The notes beneath the pieces are model-generated. The model was not told the DNA's origin. It saw only the letters and a program-made list of their open reading frames with translations, and did not search any database. A DNA stretch of 64,000 nt from positions 682,001 to 746,000 of the forward strand of contig CAWGTB010000003.1 of assembly GCA_963825405.1 (NCBI GenBank). The letters are read 5' to 3'. Shown piece after piece: positions 1-8,865 of the stretch. Origin of the DNA: JACPNO01 sp963825405. Its GTDB lineage: Bacteria; Acidobacteriota; Terriglobia; Bryobacterales; Bryobacteraceae. Numbering within the stretch: position 1 is the stretch's first letter; each line of letters opens with the position of its first letter. Made by a program: the position numbers and the translations under genes.

Positions 1-1114
1 ATCGTGGCGCGCGATTTCGAATACGTGAATCGCAGCCGCTTCGGGTTTCTCATCGTGGTCGGATAAAACACCGAGCCGGCCACGCCCGCCACACCTGCTT
101 CGTGCAGCAGCCGCGTGGCGAATTGCGTGTCGTCCTCATCGGATAAGTCGGAATATTGGCACCACAGGAAATACGATCCGCCCGGTTCGTACCAGGTGAT
201 TCCCGTCGCCGCCAGCGCGTCGCAGAGAATTTTCTTGCGCGTCCAGTATTCCGCCCGCAAGGCATCGTAAAAGCTCTGCGGCAGTTCATTGATGGCGGTT
301 GCCAGCGCAATCTGAAACGGATGCGGCGCAGTCACGGTGTGGAAGTCGTGCATCTTGCGCAATTCGTTGGTGAGCGATTCTTCGGCCACCAGATACCCCA
401 CGCGCCAGCCGGTCACGGAGTACGTCTTGCCCATCGAAGTACAAGTGACGGTGATGTCGGCGCCGCCCGGCAGCGACGCGGTGCTCACGTGCTCATGGCC
501 CGGGCCAGATCAGGTACTCGTAGGTCTCGTCGGAAAAAATCAGCAGATCGTGCGCGCGGGCGAAATCGATCACCGTCTGCAGTTCCTCGCGCGTGAACAC
601 CTTGCCGGTAGGATTGACGGGATTGCACAGACAGCACGGCGCGGGTGCGCGGGTTGTACAGCTTTTCCAAATCCTCGCGCGTGAAGGAGAAATCCGGCTC
701 CCACAGCTCCAGCATTTTCAGATCGAGTCCGGAGGCGATGGCCTGCAGCACGTAATTCTCGTACATCGGCGCGAAGGTGATGACTTCGCTGCCGCGTTCC
801 ACCAGCGCTTCCATGGCCACGATCATGCCTTCGGTCGCGCCGCAGGTGATGACGATATTCTTTTCCGGATCGGCCTGAATCTTGTTGAACGATGCCAGCT
901 TGCGCGCCACCGCTTCGCGCAGCACCGGCGATCCCCAGGGATTGGTGTATTGATGATTCGGGCCGTGAATCGCACGGATGGCAAATTCTTTCAGCTCGGG
1001 AAACGTATCGTCGTCGGGGAAGCCCTGGGAAAGATTCACCGCGCCGAGTTGCGCGCTCAATATCGTAGTTTGGCGAATCACCGATTCGCGCATGGGTAGA
1101 CGTTTGAAAGCCAT
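1..1114 (-). CDS. Class I/II PLP-dependent aminotransferase, 3' end cut by window edge, two frameshifts
   Basis: Fold-type I aminotransferase of the aspartate/methionine/kynurenine transaminase type. Near the N-terminus are NLSQGFPDDDTFPEL and YTNPWGSPVLREAVA, typical of the family. The PLP-lysine segment SMGKTYSVTGWRVGY lies near base 430. The reading frame breaks twice: an extra T near 635 (after YNPRTRAVL, the corrected frame gives LCNPVNPTGK) and an extra C near 498 (corrected WPGHEHVSTA). Both corrections restore family sequence, so I read this as one gene with sequencing-type indels. I chose ATG 1114; an in-frame GTG lies at 1120. The C-terminus runs off the left edge after RLRFTYSKSRAT. 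The exact amino acid substrate cannot be told from sequence. Confidence 0.85.
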
Positions 1115-1376
1115 GGTCACCGATCAGTGTAACCTAGGCGGTTGAGGGCGGGTGATGGGCTTCTCTTTATGGATTGCCGGCGACGTGGCCTGGGCGCAAG
1201 GAACCTACGAATCGCGTTGCCTGGGGACGGCTGTCATCTCGGTTACGGACTTGTTCAAGAGGCGCGATTTTCAGTCGCTCCGCCGCGCGCCCAGCGTCTT
1301 CGATCCCAGCTACGTTGGATTGTTCGCATCGCTCGGCGATTTGAACGCGCTGCTGCGCCAGCGCCATCACAAAAGA
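1115..1376. other. Intergenic stretch without a supported gene
   Basis: Short open frames exist on both strands (for example 1152-1403 plus), but none has a recognisable domain, a ribosome binding site or a conserved-looking sequence. The region separates the divergent aminotransferase and E2 genes and ends in a promoter-like element. Confidence 0.5.
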
Positions 1377-1406
1377 TTGACACTCTCCCACCGCAAACGA
1401 TAGGCT
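1377..1406 (+). promoter_or_regulatory. Sigma70-like promoter of the E2 gene
   Basis: TTGACA at 1377-1382, an 18-base spacer, then TAGGCT at 1401-1406. The -35 is perfect and the -10 is weak. The expected start site (about 1413) would leave only about three bases before the E2 ATG at 1416, and no Shine-Dalgarno sequence is present, so the mRNA may be leaderless. Confidence 0.45.
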
Positions 1407-1415
1407 CGTATTTCA

Positions 1416-2527
1416 ATGAACGGTGAAATCGTGATGCCCCAGCTCGGTCTGACCATGACCGAGGGCAAAGTGCTGCAGTGGTACAAGAAGGTCGGCGACG
1501 CATTCACCGTCGGTGAGCCGTTGTATGAAGTCGAGACCGACAAAGTGAATATGGATGTGGAGGCCACCGAATCCGGCCAGCTCACCGAAATCGTCGGACC
1601 GCTCGATGCAAGTGCTTCCGATCAAGACCGTGATCGCCCGTTTTGCGCGGGCCGGGGAGGCGGCGACGCCTGCACCAAAGTCCCGGCAAGCGATTTCACC
1701 GCGCGCTCGCAAACTTGCGGAAACCAATCAGGTCGATTTCAGCCGCCTCAAAGGGACTGGTCCAGGCGGAAGGATTATCGAGCGCGATATTCTGGCGGCG
1801 ATGCCGGCGGCTAAGCCTGCTCCGCCCGTTGCCGCCCAGCCGGTCTCTCGCATGCGCACCATTACCGCCGAGCGCATGACGCAGAGCTTCCAATCGGCGC
1901 CCCATTTTTATCTCACGCGCGAAGTGGATGCCGGCGAGTTGCTCAGCCTGAAACGAACGCTCGCGCCCGCCATGAAGAAGCGCGGCCTGGCGGAAGTCAG
2001 CGTCACCGATTTCCTGCTGAAAGCCCTGGCCCTGGCTATTGCCGAGCATCCCGCGGTGAACTCGTTCTGGTCGAATGGCGAAATCCGTAAGAACGCCGGC
2101 GTCTCGTTGGGCGTTGCTGTGGCGGTGGACGATGGCCTGCTGGTGCCACGTCGTGCGCGACGCACATCGAGCCAGCCTCAGCGGGATCGCGGGTCAGCGA
2201 GCCGCGCTGGTAGAAAAAGCCCGCGCTGGCAAACTCACGCCCGGCGATTTCGGCGGCGCCAGCGCCACGTTGTCCAATCTCGGCATGTATGGCGTCGATC
2301 AGTTCCAGGCTATTCTGAATCCGCCGGAGAGTCTGATCGTGGCGACGGGCCGCATCCGCGATCGCATTGTCGCCGTAAACGGAGCGCCCGCAGTCCGCCC
2401 GACGATGTACGTCACGATCTCGGCGGATCATCGCGTGCTCGACGGCGCGACCGCCGCAAAATTCCTGGCGGCATTCGCCGAAACGCTCGAAACACCGGGG
2501 CTGCTGTTGCTGCCCGAGGCCACATAA
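1416..2527 (+). CDS. 2-oxoacid dehydrogenase E2 (dihydrolipoyl acyltransferase), two frameshifts
   Basis: Acyltransferase core of a pyruvate, branched-chain or acetoin dehydrogenase-type complex. Order: one lipoyl domain at the N-terminus with the lipoylation motif ETDKVNMDVEA; a peripheral-subunit-binding domain around ISPRARKLAE...GTGPGGRIIERDI; then the catalytic domain ending in DHRVLDGATAAKFL, with the HxxxDG active site. The frame shifts near 1608 (to QVLPIKTVIARF) and near 2148 (extra C; corrected LLVPVVRDAHRAS). Corrected length is about 370 residues, short but normal for a one-lipoyl E2. No E1 or E3 gene is adjacent; the next genes are an SDR and an Ldh-type dehydrogenase, so the acyl substrate is unknown. 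Confidence 0.88.
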
Positions 2528-2529
2528 AA

Positions 2530-3321
2530 ATGAAAGTCGACCTGAACGGTAAAGTAGCGCTCGTCACCGGCAGCGCCCAGGGAATCGGTAAAGCGATCGC
2601 GCTGGCGCTCGCCGCCAATGGCGCCCACATCGTCGTGAACGATCTGGACGCAGCGCTAGGCGACGAGAGCGTAAAAGCCATCCGCGCGCTGGGTGTGCGC
2701 TCCAGCTTTATTCCCGGCGATGTCTCCCAGCGCGACGACGTAAACCGCATGGTGGCCGCAGCCGAAAGCGAATTCGGCGCGATCGATATTCTGGTGAACA
2801 ACGCCGGCGTGAACACGCCCGGGCCGCTGCGCCGCGACATCAATGAATACGAGGCCGCCGAGTGGCGCCGCGTGTTGAGCGTCGATCTCGACGGTTTGTT
2901 CTTCTGCTGCCGCGCAGCTACACCCGGCATGGTGGCGCGCAAGCAGGGTTCGATCATCAATATCGCGTCAGTGATGGGCGTGGTTCCTATCCGCCGCCAG
3001 TCGGCTTTCGCTGCCGCCAAAGCCGCCGTGATTAATTTCAGCCGCTCGATCGCGCTCGAACTCGCGCCACATGGCATTCGCGTCAACGCCCTCGTGCCGG
3101 GATCGATTCTGACCCAGGGCACGAGCGCGCTTTTCTACAATCCCGAGCAGCAGAAACTCGCCGAGAGCCTGCTCAGCCACATCCCGCTGGGCCGTCCGGG
3201 CACGTGCGAGGAAATTGCCCACGCCGCCGCGTTTCTGGCCTCGCCCGAGGCTTCCTACATTACGGGCACCACGCTGGTTGTGGATGGCGGCTGGACCGCC
3301 GGCTTCGCGCGCGACTGGTAA
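2530..3321 (+). CDS. SDR family oxidoreductase, catalytic Tyr replaced by Phe
   Basis: Classical short-chain dehydrogenase/reductase, 263 residues, starting two bases after the E2 stop. The nucleotide-binding motif TGSAQGIGKAIA is near residue 15, LVNNAGVN follows, and the catalytic Ser is in NIASVMGV. The YxxxK motif is altered: the sequence reads SAFAAAKAA, so Phe stands where the catalytic Tyr is expected, with the Lys kept. The C-terminal VVDGGW is normal. The family normally needs this Tyr as acid/base, so activity is doubtful unless the base is a sequencing error (TTC for TAC). It sits in a same-strand run with E2 and an Ldh-type dehydrogenase. Substrate unknown. Confidence 0.88.
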   Translation: MKVDLNGKVALVTGSAQGIGKAIALALAANGAHIVVNDLDAALGDESVKAIRALGVRSSFIPGDVSQRDDVNRMVAAAESEFGAIDILVNNAGVNTPGPLRRDINEYEAAEWRRVLSVDLDGLFFCCRAATPGMVARKQGSIINIASVMGVVPIRRQSAFAAAKAAVINFSRSIALELAPHGIRVNALVPGSILTQGTSALFYNPEQQKLAESLLSHIPLGRPGTCEEIAHAAAFLASPEASYITGTTLVVDGGWTAGFARDW

Positions 3322-3328
3322 TTCCAAC

Positions 3329-4372
3329 ATGCCCACATTTACCGCGGATCGACTGAAACAGGCCGGCCAGGATGTGTTTCAAGCCGCCGGCGCTTCCCCT
3401 GAAGAAGCCCGCATCGTAGCGGATTCACTGGTCGAAGCCAATCTCGCCGGACACGATTCGCACGGCGTGATGCGCATTCCGGAGTATGTCGAGTCCATGG
3501 AAAAAGGCCTCGTCACGTTGGGAGCGAAGCTGACGGTCGCCCTCGAAAGCGAATCGTTCGCGGTGCTCGACGGCGGCTGGGGATTCGGCCAGGTGATGGG
3601 ACGGCAGGCCATGGCTATCGCCATCGACAAAGCCGCGAAAACCGGCGTCGCCACAATTTTCGCGCGCAATTGCTGCCACATCGGGCGCGTCGGCGAATAT
3701 CCGGAAATCGCGGCAGCGCGCGGCATGGCTTGCGTGATGTTCGTCAATACCCACGGCGGCGGCAAACTGGTCGCGCCCTGGGGCGGCATCGACCGCCGGC
3801 TGTCCGCCAACCCCATCGCCATCGGCGTGCCGCGCAAATCCGGCGATCCGATCATCGTGGATATTTCCACCTGCGCGATCGCCGAAGGCAAGCTGCGCAA
3901 TATGCTGACCGCCGGCGCCGCTGTCCCGCCCGGCGCAATTGTAGATGCCGAAGGCAAGCCCTCCACGAGCGCCGCCGATTTTTACGGTCCTCCGCCCGGC
4001 GCGCTGCTGCCTTTCGGCGGACACAAAGGCTTCGCGCTCGGGCTCGCCGCCGATCTGCTGGCGGGTGGACTTTCGGGCGCCGGATGCAGCCGCCCCGACG
4101 CCGATCGCGTCGGCAACAGCTTCATGGCCGTAGTGATCGATGTCGCCCGCGTGCGCGGCGCAGAAGCCTTCGAGCAGGAAGCGCGCAATCTGGTCGAGTA
4201 CGTCAAGAGCAGCCGCCGCGCGCCGGGCGTTTCGGAAATTCTCGTTCCCGGCGAGCCGGAGAAACGGGAACGCGAGCGCCGCACGCGCGATGGCATCGCC
4301 GTGCATGACGCCACGTGGAAGCGCATCGTCGATACCGCGCAGCGCCACGGTCTCAAGTTGCAGGCCCAGTGA
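3329..4372 (+). CDS. Ldh family oxidoreductase (malate/lactate/ureidoglycolate dehydrogenase type 2)
   Basis: NAD(P)-dependent 2-hydroxyacid dehydrogenase of the MDH2/YlbC/AllD fold, 347 residues. Family signatures seen are HDSHGVMRIPEY near residue 45, NCCHIGRVGEYPEIAA near 115, NPIAIGVPR, and GGHKGFALGLAADLLAGG near 230. The ATG at 3329 lies eight bases after the SDR stop and fits the family N-terminus (TADRLKQAGQDVF). It is probably cotranscribed with E2 and the SDR. A combined role in oxidising a hydroxyacid or polyol-derived acid is plausible. The true substrate (malate, lactate, ureidoglycolate, sulfolactate) cannot be read from sequence. Confidence 0.9.
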   Translation: MPTFTADRLKQAGQDVFQAAGASPEEARIVADSLVEANLAGHDSHGVMRIPEYVESMEKGLVTLGAKLTVALESESFAVLDGGWGFGQVMGRQAMAIAIDKAAKTGVATIFARNCCHIGRVGEYPEIAAARGMACVMFVNTHGGGKLVAPWGGIDRRLSANPIAIGVPRKSGDPIIVDISTCAIAEGKLRNMLTAGAAVPPGAIVDAEGKPSTSAADFYGPPPGALLPFGGHKGFALGLAADLLAGGLSGAGCSRPDADRVGNSFMAVVIDVARVRGAEAFEQEARNLVEYVKSSRRAPGVSEILVPGEPEKRERERRTRDGIAVHDATWKRIVDTAQRHGLKLQAQ

Positions 4373-4374
4373 AA

Positions 4375-5676
4375 ATGCGCGCCTGCGCGGCTCTGCTATT
4401 CGCCAGTATTCTCGCCGCGCAGTCAGTCCCCCAATGGCAGGAATTGCGGCGTGCGGCGCGGGTCGCACGCGAATCCAAGAACTACTCCGCCTGGCGTGAC
4501 AATCTGCGCAAGCTCTACGCCATGGCGCCCGGGCACCCGGGCATGGTTTACAACCAGGGTGCTGCCGAGGCGCTGCTGGGAAATCAGAGCGCCGCGCTCG
4601 AATGGCTGCGCATCTACGCCGACATGGGCTTCGCATGGGACATCGCCAAGGACGAGGATTTCGCGTCCGTTCGCCAGAGTGACGGATTCAAGCAGATCCT
4701 CGATCGCATGGCGGAGAACCGCAAGCCGTTTTCCCAAAGTAAAGTAGCATTCACGCTACCGGAAAAAGATCTGCTCGCCGAAGACATCGCTTACGATCCC
4801 AAAACCAAAACGTTTTACGTAAGCAGCATTCACCATCGCAAAATTCTGGCAATCGACACTCATGGCGCCGCGCGCGATTTCATCAGCGAAGGGCAGGATG
4901 GCGTGTGGGGAATCCTCGCGCTCGCGGTCGACGACAATCGGCGCGTGTTGTGGGCGTCGACAGCCGCGATGCCGCAGGCCCTCGGTTATCAGGCTGCGGA
5001 TAAGGGCCGCTCCGCCATGCTCAAGTACGATCTGCGCAGCGGCCGCCTGCTCAAGCGCTATGATTTGCGCCCCGAAGCCGACAGCCAGCACGTGCTGGGC
5101 GACATGACCCTCAGTCCGGCCGGCGACGTCTACGTAGGCGACGCGACGGGCGCGGTCTACACGATTCAGGCTGCGCGCGATACGCTGGAAGTTCTCGTGG
5201 CTCCGGGCGAACTGATCGGGCCCCAGACTCCCGCGCTCACTCCCGATGGCAAGCGCCTTTTCGTAGCCGACTACGGACGCGGCATCGCCATCATCGATCT
5301 AGCCAGCCGCGCCGTGAGCTGGCTCGCGCTTCCCAAGAATCTGGGCGTAGCCGGTAGCGATGGCTTGTACCTCGCCGGCCGCCAGTTGATCGCGGTACAA
5401 AATGGCACGTCGCCCATGCGCATCATTCGCATTCAGCTCGATCCTGCGCTTACCCGAGCCGAAAGCTGGAAGCTGGTTGAGGCCAACACGCCCGCGCTTG
5501 GGACGCCGACGCACGCTGTCGTCGTGGGTAAGGCGCTGTACTTTATTGGCAACAGCGGTTGGGACAACTTTAGCGACGAGGGCCCCATCAACCCCGGCGC
5601 GACTTTCACGCCTCCGCAAATTCTCCAGGCTCCCCTGGCCCCTAAGTTAATCTTCGCGATAACACAGCCCCGCTAA
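4375..5676 (+). CDS. Secreted TPR/beta-propeller protein (SMP-30/YncE-like)
   Basis: 433 residues. The N-terminal hydrophobic stretch (ACAALLFASILAAQ) looks like a Sec signal peptide. Residues about 20-110 resemble a TPR-like helical region (YNQGAAEALLGNQSAALEWL). The rest has repeated propeller-style strands such as ILAIDTHGAARDF and GDVYVGDATGAVYTI, ending with SDGLYLAGRQLIAVQNG. It starts two bases after the preceding stop, so it probably shares the operon. Extracytoplasmic binding or lactonase-like function is possible, but no catalytic residues can be assigned with confidence. Confidence 0.75.
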   Translation: MRACAALLFASILAAQSVPQWQELRRAARVARESKNYSAWRDNLRKLYAMAPGHPGMVYNQGAAEALLGNQSAALEWLRIYADMGFAWDIAKDEDFASVRQSDGFKQILDRMAENRKPFSQSKVAFTLPEKDLLAEDIAYDPKTKTFYVSSIHHRKILAIDTHGAARDFISEGQDGVWGILALAVDDNRRVLWASTAAMPQALGYQAADKGRSAMLKYDLRSGRLLKRYDLRPEADSQHVLGDMTLSPAGDVYVGDATGAVYTIQAARDTLEVLVAPGELIGPQTPALTPDGKRLFVADYGRGIAIIDLASRAVSWLALPKNLGVAGSDGLYLAGRQLIAVQNGTSPMRIIRIQLDPALTRAESWKLVEANTPALGTPTHAVVVGKALYFIGNSGWDNFSDEGPINPGATFTPPQILQAPLAPKLIFAITQPR

Positions 5677-5732
5677 CCAACTGCATCTTGACCGGTCGGC
5701 ATCCGGCGGACTCATAATTGCTGTAGCAGCCC

Positions 5733-5867
5733 ATGATCGCCGGATGTAACGTCGACAGCAATTTCTTCTGGTGCATGATTCACTATGCGCCGGAGATGCT
5801 GCTGCTCATCGTGTTTGGGCTGGTCGGCGTGGCCGGCGCCTGGCTGTACAGAAGCAGCCACCGCTAA
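5733..5867 (+). CDS. Putative 44-residue single-pass membrane protein
   Basis: A short frame with a polar N-terminus (MIAGCNVDSNFFWCMIHY), one hydrophobic helix (MLLLIVFGLVGVAGAWLY) and a basic tail (RSSHR). The layout is that of a small membrane protein. There is no clear ribosome binding site and no family assignment. It lies in an otherwise empty 600-base gap. Confidence 0.35.
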   Translation: MIAGCNVDSNFFWCMIHYAPEMLLLIVFGLVGVAGAWLYRSSHR

Positions 5868-5937
5868 AACTCTCGCTGTTTCCCCCTCGAAAACCCGCCC
5901 GCTTTTCCCGATAAGGAAAGGGTGAGCCGGTTTCTAG

Positions 5938-6234
5938 ATGATGCCGCTGGAATTTTCGACGTCGCGCAGTCGGCCGCAGATAGCGGCCGCCGGTTCAGGC
6001 CTCACGATTCTGGTTGGCGTCGAAGGCGGCATTCGCATGCTCGCTGATTCCGATTGGCCGCTCGCCTCGCTAGCGGCGCATCACGGAGCCTCCGCGGTGT
6101 ACCGGGTTCACAACACGCGGGGAACAGTCACAGTGGATGGCCGCGCCGGTGGGCGCACTTGCCACTTGGCTGGCGAACCGCCCTCAACTATTGCCCATAG
6201 ACTACTCAACAATACGTTCGGAAACGCTCGCTAA
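5938..6234 (+). CDS. Hypothetical small protein, 98 residues
   Basis: A frame with amino acid use that looks protein-like (LADSDWPLASLAAHHGASAVYRV, then RGTVTVDGRAGG). A purine-rich AAGGAAAGGGTGAG lies about 20 bases upstream. No domain recognised. It may be a real small cytoplasmic protein; the evidence is composition only. Confidence 0.35.
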   Translation: MMPLEFSTSRSRPQIAAAGSGLTILVGVEGGIRMLADSDWPLASLAAHHGASAVYRVHNTRGTVTVDGRAGGRTCHLAGEPPSTIAHRLLNNTFGNAR

Positions 6235-6277
6235 CAGAGCCGCGACCAAAGGGAGCGGTAGCTCACAGTCTCTGACT

Positions 6278-7066
6278 CTACTCCAGCGCGAACAACCAGG
6301 GCTTGGCATGCTCCAACTGCTGGTAGCCCACACCCGGCGCGCATAATTTCAGCGAAGCGCGAAACTGCCGCGGATCGACGGCGTTGTCCTTGAACATGTC
6401 GTAGTGGCACGGGATTGCCGCCTTCGGCTTGATCTTGCTCATCAGCTGGGCTGCTTCCCAATGCGACAGATTATTGAAACCGCCGTTGATGCAGGTGATC
6501 GCCAAGTCCGGCGAATATTTGCCGGCCGATGCCAGCAAGTCGCTCGCATCCGTGTCGCCGGTCATATAAAGGCGCGGTCCCTTGCCGAACGTGAAAACGT
6601 AACCCATGTGATTCAAGTCGGTGTCGTCGGTGGGCAGCGCGAATGTTCCGCGGATATGGATGTCGCGAAATTCCAGCTCACATTGCGGCCACGCCGGCAC
6701 GATGCGTCCGCTCTCCACGCCCTCCTGGCGGTAAACGTCGCAGCTCGGATGCGGGCCGATGAACTGCATCGTGTCTTTGTTCCGCAGGCCGCGAATGGTA
6801 GCCGGGTCGGTGTGATCGGCGTGGTTGTGCGTGCAGACGTAGCAATCCACGTCCAGTTCTTCCGGCGCGATGAACACCGGCACTTGGCGCGCTACGTCGA
6901 TCCCAAGGTCCGGAAGTGCAGTCGCGCAATTGTCGGTGAGGTAGAGGTCGGTCGAAAGCAGCGTGCCTTCGGGGGTCTTGAAAATGAAGCCGTTTTGTCC
7001 CAGCCACCAGATCGCGACGGCCTTCGGCGGCACGGCGAAGTCGCGGATGCCGGACATCACGCTCAT
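6278..7066 (-). CDS. UlaG-like MBL-fold metallo-hydrolase (lactonase family)
   Basis: 262 residues, metallo-beta-lactamase fold. The metal motif THNHADHTD is near residue 78, a later ligand is in YMTGDTDAS, and the last His is in IPCHYDMF. The start (WWLGQNGFIFKTPEG) and FIGPHPSCDVYRQEGV resemble L-ascorbate-6-phosphate lactonase UlaG rather than glyoxalase II. Its ATG overlaps the stop of the upstream transketolase subunit (ATGA), so translation is probably coupled. A cytoplasmic sugar-acid lactonase working with the transketolase pair is inferred, not shown. The frame is intact, unlike its two upstream neighbours. Confidence 0.85.
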   Translation of the reverse strand: MSVMSGIRDFAVPPKAVAIWWLGQNGFIFKTPEGTLLSTDLYLTDNCATALPDLGIDVARQVPVFIAPEELDVDCYVCTHNHADHTDPATIRGLRNKDTMQFIGPHPSCDVYRQEGVESGRIVPAWPQCELEFRDIHIRGTFALPTDDTDLNHMGYVFTFGKGPRLYMTGDTDASDLLASAGKYSPDLAITCINGGFNNLSHWEAAQLMSKIKPKAAIPCHYDMFKDNAVDPRQFRASLKLCAPGVGYQQLEHAKPWLFALE

Positions 7067-8034
7067 TGCGATTTTCTGGATACTACCTTGCGCGCCGCTG
7101 CCGCCACGTCGCGCGCCAGCATGCCGTATTTGTCCAGCAACTGTTCGGGCGTGGCGGATTCGGCGTAGCCGGTGAGCCCCACAAATTCCATCACGCAGGG
7201 ATGAGTCTCGGCCACTACCTGCGCGATGCGCACGCCCAGGCCGCCATCGACCAGGTGCTCCTCCGCCACCACGATCGCGCCGGTCTCGCGGCGGCCTTCT
7301 GCGATGGTCTCGCGATCCAGCGGCTTGATGGTGTGGAAATCGAGGACGCGCGCCGAAATGCCTTCCGCCTCCAGCGTCGCCTGCGCGCGAATCGACTCCG
7401 ACACCAGCAGCCCCGTGGCGATGATCGTGACGTCGGTGCCGTCGGTCAGTTGGATGGCTTTGCCGATCTCGAATTTCTGATCCGCCTGGTAAATGATCGG
7501 CGCCTTCATGCGGCCCGCCCGCATGAACACCGGACCCACATGGTCGGCCTGCGGCGCGAATCAGCGCCATCGTCGAAACTTCGTCGGCCGGCGAGAACAC
7601 GATGAAGCCGGGCAGGGAACAGGCCAGGCCGATTTCCTCGATGCTCATCTGCGACGGTCCGTCTTCGCCAATCGAAATGCCGCTGTGCGTGCCGACGACC
7701 TTGAGATTAGTCCAGGGTAAGCCACCATCACGCGAAATTGCTCGAAGCCCTTGTTCATCACGAAGGCTGAGAAGCTGGACACAAACGGAATCTTTCCGGC
7801 ATAAGCCAGGCCGCGCGCCGATCGCCACCATGTTGGACTCGGCAATGCCGCATTAAAAGAAGCGGTCCGGAAATTCGTTGTCGAAATAGCGAAGTAAACG
7901 TGGACTTCGAAAGATCGGCGTCGCACACCACCACGTCGCGATTTTCCTTGCCGAGGCTCGACCAGCGCTTTGCCGAAAGCCTCGCGCGTAGCCATGCCGA
8001 GCTTGAGTTCAAATTTCGTGCTGGTGGTCGCCAT
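7063..8034 (-). CDS. Transketolase, C-terminal subunit, multiply frameshifted
   Basis: Pyrimidine-binding plus C-terminal half of a two-part transketolase. The pieces, each in a different frame, read in order MATREAFGKALVE, LGKENRDVVVCDADLSKST, GKIPFVSSFSAFVMNKGFEQ, VVGTHSGISIGEDGPSQMS, then the C-terminal domain from FMRAGRMKAPIIYQADQKF to AARKVVSRKSQ. About six single-base shifts are needed (near 7945, 7895, 7855, 7815, 7715 and 7552). Apart from that it matches the expected size (about 320 residues). Its ATG overlaps the stop of the N-terminal subunit (TAATG). Reaction: transfer of two-carbon ketol units with TPP. The shifts look like sequence errors, but true decay cannot be excluded. Confidence 0.8.
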
Positions 8035-8857
8035 TATTGCAGCTCCTGCAGCGCCCGCTTCACTTCATCAGGTGTCGGCGCCGTGCCGTGGAATTTCGGA
8101 TTGTTCTCCATGAACGAGACGCCTTTGCCTTTGATGGTGCGGGCAATGACCGCGGTCGGCTTACCTTTGGTCGCCGCCGCTTCCTGAAACGCAGCGTCGC
8201 AGCGCGGCCATGTTGTGCCCATCCACATCGATGGTGTGCCAGCCGAACGCACGCCATTTATCGACCAGCGGCTCCACTTCCATGATGTCCTTGACGAAGC
8301 CATCGAGCTGGATGCGGTTGTGAGTCGACGATAGCCACCACGTTGTCGATCTTGTGCAAAGCGCCGAACATCGCGCCTTCCCAGATCTGGCCTTCCTGGA
8401 TTTCGCCGTCGCCCATCATCGCGTAGGACCGCGACGGGCTGCCGTCGAGACGCGCCGCCAGGCCCATGCCCAGCGCGAGCGAAACGCCTTCGCCCAGCGA
8501 GCCGGTCGAAGCCTCGAGCACCGGCATAAAGCGTACGTCCGGATGGCCCTGGTAGATCGAGCCCAGCTTGCGCAGCGTGTTCAGCTTGTCCGCGGGACAG
8601 TAGCCAGCCTCAGCCATCACGGCGTAAAGCACCGGCGCGGCGTGGCCTTTGGACAGAATAAAGCGATCGCGGTCCGGCCATTTCGGATTGGCAGGATCGT
8701 GCTTCATGGTGCGGAAGTACAGCGTGAGCAGCACTTCGACCGCCGAGAGCGATCCGCCCGGATGCCCCGAGCCCGCCGCCCCAATCATCTCGATAATGTT
8801 CCGGCGCACGCGCTTCGCCATTACCGTCAATTCATCCAGACTCTTCTGTTGTTGCAT
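8034..8857 (-). CDS. Transketolase, N-terminal subunit, two frameshifts
   Basis: TPP/pyrophosphate-binding half of a two-part transketolase. Motifs: GAAGSGHPGGSLSAVEVL near residue 32, LSKGHAAPVLYAVM, and the TPP motif MGDGEIQEGQIWEGAM followed by IVDSN. One extra C near 8322 and one near 8203 shift the frame; corrected, it runs through DGFVKDIMEVEPLVDKW and ARTIKGKGVSFMENN to the stop. I chose ATG 8857 because GTGAAGG lies just upstream; a GTG at 8869 overlaps the hemB stop. Two-gene transketolases often act in sugar-acid or secondary pathways, which fits the UlaG-like neighbour. Confidence 0.85.
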
Positions 8858-8865
8858 GGAAGCCT

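Noticed and set aside
1152..1403. Open frames before the E2 gene
   Set aside because: Overlapping frames on both strands, no ribosome binding site, no recognisable sequence; a promoter lies at the end.
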